Origin: Streptomyces noursei
Lineage (GTDB): Bacteria > Actinomycetota > Actinomycetes > Streptomycetales > Streptomycetaceae
Reading direction: 5' to 3'
Length of the DNA: 64,000 nt
NCBI RefSeq assembly: GCF_001646665.1
Contig: NZ_LWBU01000043.1
Location: forward strand, 124,001 to 188,000
The translations under genes and the position numbers were made by a program. Shown here piece after piece: positions 59,559-64,000 of the stretch (positions are counted from its first letter, which is position 1; each line of letters starts with the position of its first letter). The notes below the pieces were generated by a model. The model made no database searches. It was not told where the DNA came from and saw only the letters and a list, made by a program, of their open reading frames with translations.

Positions 59559-62500
59559 TCAGGGGCGTGCACAGGCGCCGCCGAGCGGGACCGGCAGGTC
59601 GGGCAGCAGCCGCTCGCGCTCCTCGGGGCCGATGCGCTGCCGCACCCGGCAGATCTCCGCCAGCCGGCTCCCGACGTCCAGGTCCCACAGCCGTACGGTG
59701 CCGTCGTTGCTGCTGCTGGCCACCGTCCGCCCGTCCCGGGAGAACGCGATGCCCCACACCGCGTTCGTATGACCCGTCAGGGCCGCCCACAACCGGCGCC
59801 CCGGCACGTCCCACAGCCGGACCGTGCGGTCGTTGCCGCTGCTCGCGAGCGTCCGCCCGTCGGGGGAGAAGGCGATGCCGCGCGCCGAACCGGTGTGGCC
59901 GGTCAGCGCCCCGACCGAGCGGCGCGAGGGGACGTCCCACAGCCGTACGACGCCGTCGTTGCCGCTGCTGGCGAGCATCCGGCCGTCCGGCCCGAACGCC
60001 ACGCCACGGACGGCGCCGGTATGGCCGGTGAGGACGGCCAGCGGCCGCCGGGAGGCGACGTCCCACAGCCGTACGGCCAGGTCGTCCCCGGCGCTGGCGA
60101 GCGTCCGCCCGTCGGGACTGAACGCGACGTCGTTGGCGAAGTCGGTGTGACCGGTCAGCACCGCCGAGGACCGCCGGGACGCCACGTCCCACAGCCGGAC
60201 CCTGCCGTCGGACCCGGCCGACGCGAGCGTCCGCCCGTCCGGCGAGAACGCCACCGAGAACACGTCCCCGCGCGTCCAGGTGAGGACGGCCGGCGGACGC
60301 CGGGAGGCCACGTCCCACAGCCGCACCGTGCCGTCGGACCCGGCCGACGCGAGCGTCCGCCCGTCCGGCGCGAACGCCACCGAGAACACCGTCTCCCGGT
60401 GACCCGTGAACGTCGCCAGGACCCGGCGCCCCGCCACGTCCCACAGCCGCACCGTGTGGTCGGCGTCCGCCGTGGCCAGCGTCCGCCCGTCCGGGCTGTA
60501 CGCGGCCTGCCAGATCTCGGTGAACGGACGCGGCGTCAGGACCGAGCCCCGCAGGTCCCACAGCGCCACCGACCGGTCGAACCCGGCGGTGGCCAGCACC
60601 GCGCCGCCCGGATCGACGGCCACCCCCAGCACGTAGTCGGTGTGGCCGGTCAGCGTCACGGCCGGCCGGCCGCTGCGCACGTCCCACAACCGGGTCGTCC
60701 CGTCGCCGCCCGCGCTGACCACCGTCGTACCGTCGGGCGTGAACGCGACCGCGTTGACGTCGTCGTCGTGCCCCGTCAGCACCCGCCCGCCACGGCCCGA
60801 CCGGGCGTCCCACAGCCGCACCGCCCGGTCCACGCCCCCGGTGGCCACGGTCCGGCCGTCCGGGGCGAACGCTGCGCCGAGCACCTCGTCCGTGTGCCCC
60901 CGCAGGACGGCCAACGGCCGGCCGCTCGCGCCGTCCCACAGCCGCACGGTCCGGTCGGACCCGGCCGACACCAGCGTCCGCCCGTCCGGCGCGTACGCCA
61001 CGGCGTTGACCCTCCCCGCGTGACCGGGCAGCAGTGCCATGACCCGCGCCCCGGGGACGTCCCACAGCAGGACCGTGCCGTCCGCCCCCGCGACGGCCAG
61101 CGTCCGCCCCCGCGGCGCGAACGCCACCGAACGCGCGCCCGTGGTGCGGGCCGGCAGCACCGCCGCCCCCGCCCCCGCCCGGCGCCCGGCCGGGTCCCAC
61201 AGGCGCACCGGCCCCGCCGTGGACGTCACCGCGAGGGTCCGCCCGTCCGGGGCGAAGGCCACCGCGCGCACCCGCCCGCGGACCGCGTACGTCGCGGTGG
61301 TCCGGCGGTCGGCCACCCGCCACAGCCGCACGGTGCCGTCCGAACTCGCCGACGCCACCAGCCGCGCATCCGGCGCGAAGGCCACCGCGTTGACCGGCCC
61401 GCGATGGCCGCGCAGCCGGGCGGAGAAGGCCTGCGACTGGGTGCTCAGCAGCGCCCCGCGCGCCTCGGTCGTCGCCTCCGTGCGGTAGGCCTCCTCGGCC
61501 AGCAGCATGGACGCCTCCGGCCGGCCCGAGGCGAGCGAGGTGGACCGCACCGCGAGCGCCTGCGAGCGCGCCACGCGCTCCTGGTCGAGGGCGCCGGCCC
61601 GCTGCTGGTAGGCCACGCCCCCCGCGGTCAGCGCGAGGGCCAGCAGCACGACGAGCGTGGCCAGCATCCGCTGCTGCCACCGCACCTGGCGCCTGGCCTG
61701 CGCTGCCCGGCCGTCCTCCTCCGCCCGGCTCGCGCGCAGGAACGCCGCCTCGCGGGGGCCGAGCCTGCTCGCGCCGTCCAGCTCGTCCGCCCAGGTGCGC
61801 ACGGTGTCCAGACGGGTCCCGCGGTACAGCGCGGACGGGTCGCGCCCCTCGCGCTCCCACTCCTCGGCGGCCTGGGCGAGCTGCTGGTGGATCAGCAGCC
61901 CGGCCCGGTCGGCGTGGATCCAGCCGTGCAGCCGGGGCCAGGCGTGGAGCAGCGCCTCGTGGGTGATCTCGACGGTGTCGCTGTCCAGGGTGATCAGCCG
62001 GGCCCGGACGAAGGCGTCCAGCGCCGCCGCGGCGCCCTCCGCGTCCGCGAACTGCTCCAGCAGCGCCGTCCGGCCCGTCCGCCTCCGGGTGGCCCCGGCG
62101 CCGTCGGCGACGTGCACCAGCCGCACCAGCATCCGCCGCAGGGCCCGCTGTTCGGCCGGGTACAGACGGGCGAACACGTCCTCCGCCGTGCGCGCGACCG
62201 CCCCCTGGATGCCGCCGGTCGCCTCGTACCCGGCGACGGTCAGGGTGGCGCCCTCGCGCCGCTGCCAGGTGGCCATGAGCGCGTGGGACACCAGCGGCAG
62301 GGCGCCGGACGGGGCACGCTCCGGGGCCCCCCGGGGGCCGGCCGGGTCGCCCGGGTCGTCGCGCAGCCCGGCGTCCCGCAGCAGCAGCGGGACCAGCCCC
62401 GGTTCGAGCGCCGCGCCCGCGAGCAGGGCCGGGCGCGTGATGGCCTCGCACAGCTCGGCCACGGACATGGGGGGCAGCACGAACAGCCCCTCCGTGAAGA

Positions 62501-63464
62501 GGGACGGCGGATCGGGGAGGTCCAGGCACCTGCCGGTGAAGTCGGCCCGGACGCCGATCACCACGACGGCGGCGTCGTACCCGGTGGTCTCCGGGCGGGA
62601 GGTGGCGAGGGCGGTGAGCACCCGGACGAAGGCCCGCCGTTCGTCCTCGTCGGAGCAGAGCGTGAACAGCTCCTCGAACTGGTCGACGACGAGCACCGGC
62701 CGGACGGGCGGAGGCCGCCGGCCCCCGGACTCGGGTGCCGCCCCGTCCCCCTCGCCGCGCCCCGGAGCGCGGGCGCCAGGCACCCGCCCGCCGTCCGGCG
62801 GGCCCCCGCCCGACAGCAGGCGCACGGCCTCCAGCAGGGCCTCCGGCCGCTCCCGCAACTGCCCTACGCCGACGCCGTGATCGCTCCCGAGGGCCTTGGC
62901 CGTGCGGTCCAGCAGCTCCTGCAGCGGCTGTGCGGTGGGCGTGCACACCACCAGCGGCCATCCGTCGGCGCCGGCCGTCGGGAACCCGCCCGGCCGCCGG
63001 AGAGCCGGTACGAGACCGGCGTTGAGCAGCGAGGACTTGCCCGCCCCCGACGGGGCGACCACCAGCAGCGGCCCACCACCGAGCCGTTCGAACACCCGCT
63101 CCACCAGGGCGGCCGTCACCCGCTCGCGGCCGAAGAACCACCCCGCGTCCTGCGGCCCGAAGGCCGACAGGCCGCGGTAGGGGCAGTTGTCCTCCGGCCG
63201 GCCGGCGGGCGGCCCGGGGGGCGGCGTCTCCCGCACCAGGCGCAGCAGTTCGCCGTCCGCCCCCAGGACCTGGTCGCACCGGCGCGCCACATCGACGGTG
63301 ACCCGCTTCGCGCCGGTCTCGATCTTGCTGAGATAACCCTTGCTGTAGTGCGTCCGACGCGCCAGGTCGGCCAGGGACAACCCGCGTCGCAGTCGCAGGT
63401 GTCTCAGCCGCGCCGAGAAGGACTCGGCGACGTCGTCGGGCGGTTCGCACGGACGGTCGGTCAT
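59559..63464 (-). CDS. XRE-nSTAND1-WD40 signal-transduction ATPase
   Basis: 1301 residues from ATG 63464. Residues 15-75 are an XRE-type HTH (RLRHLRLRRGLSLADLARRT, YSKGYLSKIETGAKR). Residues 95-640 are an nSTAND1 NTPase: CPYRGLSAFGPQDAGWFFGR, P-loop APSGAGKS (137-144) and Walker B VLVVDQFEELF (257-267). A membrane-like helix (MLATLVVLLALALTAGGVAY, about 650) precedes fourteen WD40 repeats to the C-terminus, each ending in VRLWD or a variant, enough for two seven-bladed propellers. Such streptomycete proteins are thought to sense a ligand, oligomerise on ATP and regulate or kill. The HTH suggests DNA binding. No effector nuclease or protease domain is visible. Confidence 0.92.
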   Translation of the reverse strand: MTDRPCEPPDDVAESFSARLRHLRLRRGLSLADLARRTHYSKGYLSKIETGAKRVTVDVARRCDQVLGADGELLRLVRETPPPGPPAGRPEDNCPYRGLSAFGPQDAGWFFGRERVTAALVERVFERLGGGPLLVVAPSGAGKSSLLNAGLVPALRRPGGFPTAGADGWPLVVCTPTAQPLQELLDRTAKALGSDHGVGVGQLRERPEALLEAVRLLSGGGPPDGGRVPGARAPGRGEGDGAAPESGGRRPPPVRPVLVVDQFEELFTLCSDEDERRAFVRVLTALATSRPETTGYDAAVVVIGVRADFTGRCLDLPDPPSLFTEGLFVLPPMSVAELCEAITRPALLAGAALEPGLVPLLLRDAGLRDDPGDPAGPRGAPERAPSGALPLVSHALMATWQRREGATLTVAGYEATGGIQGAVARTAEDVFARLYPAEQRALRRMLVRLVHVADGAGATRRRTGRTALLEQFADAEGAAAALDAFVRARLITLDSDTVEITHEALLHAWPRLHGWIHADRAGLLIHQQLAQAAEEWEREGRDPSALYRGTRLDTVRTWADELDGASRLGPREAAFLRASRAEEDGRAAQARRQVRWQQRMLATLVVLLALALTAGGVAYQQRAGALDQERVARSQALAVRSTSLASGRPEASMLLAEEAYRTEATTEARGALLSTQSQAFSARLRGHRGPVNAVAFAPDARLVASASSDGTVRLWRVADRRTTATYAVRGRVRAVAFAPDGRTLAVTSTAGPVRLWDPAGRRAGAGAAVLPARTTGARSVAFAPRGRTLAVAGADGTVLLWDVPGARVMALLPGHAGRVNAVAYAPDGRTLVSAGSDRTVRLWDGASGRPLAVLRGHTDEVLGAAFAPDGRTVATGGVDRAVRLWDARSGRGGRVLTGHDDDVNAVAFTPDGTTVVSAGGDGTTRLWDVRSGRPAVTLTGHTDYVLGVAVDPGGAVLATAGFDRSVALWDLRGSVLTPRPFTEIWQAAYSPDGRTLATADADHTVRLWDVAGRRVLATFTGHRETVFSVAFAPDGRTLASAGSDGTVRLWDVASRRPPAVLTWTRGDVFSVAFSPDGRTLASAGSDGRVRLWDVASRRSSAVLTGHTDFANDVAFSPDGRTLASAGDDLAVRLWDVASRRPLAVLTGHTGAVRGVAFGPDGRMLASSGNDGVVRLWDVPSRRSVGALTGHTGSARGIAFSPDGRTLASSGNDRTVRLWDVPGRRLWAALTGHTNAVWGIAFSRDGRTVASSSNDGTVRLWDLDVGSRLAEICRVRQRIGPEERERLLPDLPVPLGGACARP

Positions 63465-63598
63465 CCGTCCGCGTTCCGGATCCCCCAAAGCATCCCCCAT
63501 GGCAAGGTGCGCCCGGACAGTGAGATGACAGGAGCCCAGGCTACAGCGGGGGTACGACACCGGACCGCACCATTCGTCCGGTGTGGCGGGAACAGGAC

Positions 63599-63629
63599 TT
63601 CCGGAGCCGCCGGCACGGCGGCTCCGGAA
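63599..63629 (-). terminator. Terminator of the I36-type inhibitor gene
   Basis: Perfect 14-bp stem, TTCCGGAGCCGCCG (63599-63612) and CGGCGGCTCCGGAA (63616-63629), with a 3-nt loop, 29 nt after the stop at 63658. Confidence 0.8.
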
Positions 63630-63657
63630 GCGGTCCACGATGCCGGGAGCGGCGGCG

Positions 63658-64000
63658 TTACGGCTGGAGGGTGATCGAGTTGATCGGCGTCATGTCCTTG
63701 TCGATGTACGTGTTCGGGTAGAGGTAGCCCTGGCATCCGGTGCCGTTGTACCCGGTGCAGGTGCGGACGGTGGCGTTTCCGGTCTGGTTGTTCAGGATGC
63801 GGTACGTCCCGTACATGTTGCTGAGGTTGTGGGCCCCGTACGTGTAGTACCGGTGCGTCGGGCGGTCGTTGTTCCAGCCCGCACCCGGGTACAGACAGAC
63901 GTAGCCCGACGGGCACCCGTGGCTGGTGGCGGCCTCCGCCGCCTGGGCCTGGGTGGCGGTGACCGTGGTCATCGTCCCGACGGCGAGCGCGAGTGCCGCG
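63658..64000 (-). CDS. Peptidase inhibitor family I36-like secreted protein (5' end cut off)
   Basis: The frame runs off the window; the visible start-side residues AALALAVGTM are the hydrophobic end of a signal peptide, so the true start is beyond 64000 and the internal ATG at 63972 is not the start. The mature part (SHGCPSGYVCLYPGAGWNND, then YYTYGAHNLSNMYGTYRI, NNQTGNATVRTCTGYNG) has the Cys-rich, aromatic beta-crystallin-like pattern of I36 (SMI-type) inhibitors. Secreted and small, possibly a metalloprotease inhibitor. Terminator downstream. Confidence 0.82.
   Translation of the reverse strand, partial: AALALAVGTMTTVTATQAQAAEAATSHGCPSGYVCLYPGAGWNNDRPTHRYYTYGAHNLSNMYGTYRILNNQTGNATVRTCTGYNGTGCQGYLYPNTYIDKDMTPINSITLQP

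Noticed and set aside
59640..61400. Regularly spaced repeats that could suggest CRISPR
   Set aside because: The periodicity is in frame with WD40 repeats of the nSTAND protein; no short identical repeats with unique spacers.
63658..63972. Complete 104-residue gene starting at the internal ATG 63972
   Set aside because: The upstream in-frame residues are the hydrophobic core of a signal peptide, so the real start is outside the window.

Overview
The window is very GC-rich, with strong third-position G/C, many GTG and TTG starts, ATGA/GTGA gene overlaps, purine-rich ribosome binding sites and hairpin terminators without T-runs. Together with streptomycete-type families (PucR regulator, SpoIIE phosphatases, DUF5959, DUF1206, DUF2613/DUF3068, nSTAND-WD40, I36 inhibitor, IS630/IS5 remnants) this points to Streptomyces or a close relative. 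No tRNA, rRNA, CRISPR array or intact mobile element was seen. The species cannot be named from sequence alone.

Layout. 1-4 kb: the end of an unknown gene, a hydrolase fused to an acetoacetate-decarboxylase-like domain, and a 2-oxoglutarate/Fe(II) oxygenase preceded by a 24-residue candidate leader peptide ending near a Cys codon. 4-13 kb (minus strand): an exopolysaccharide locus with a secreted deacetylase, a PelF-type glycosyltransferase, a polytopic membrane protein, a 4,6-dehydratase-like SDR, a sugar nucleotidyltransferase, a second SDR and a GH114 lipoprotein. This gene set resembles fungal galactosaminogalactan clusters and bacterial Pel loci. 14-20 kb: a signalling block of two SpoIIE phosphatases, a MetOD1-domain protein and an ECF sigma factor fused through a zinc motif and membrane segment to an extracellular CAP domain. 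20-26 kb: a DUF1206 membrane protein, a secreted subtilase with a P-domain and small metabolic or membrane genes.

26-31 kb: a lipid/glycerol module (TetR, GlpD, an alkyl-DHAP-synthase-like flavoprotein, diacylglycerol kinase). 31-35 kb: housekeeping and hypothetical genes including a cyclophilin. 35-37 kb: a scrap zone with a decayed FAD monooxygenase, a DUF5959 gene, a dead IS630 transposase, an IS5-type fragment and a second IS5-type transposase carrying an internal deletion and an 87-bp inverted segment. 37-46 kb: an MMPL transporter, a GH15 hydrolase, a lactonase-fold protein, an M19-like secreted protein with a discoidin domain, and a PucR regulator.

46.8-58 kb: a conserved actinobacterial envelope-glycan cluster (DUF2613, DUF3068, GT4, methyltransferase, AftD-like arabinofuranosyltransferase, condensation-fold acyltransferase, second methyltransferase, NIPA/EamA transporter, Trm112-like protein). 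Its core parallels the aftD neighbourhood of mycobacteria. It is driven from a TTGACA-type promoter whose -35 box lies in an inverted repeat. The window closes with a VOC protein, an NlpC/P60 hydrolase, a large XRE-nSTAND-14xWD40 protein and a truncated I36-type inhibitor gene.
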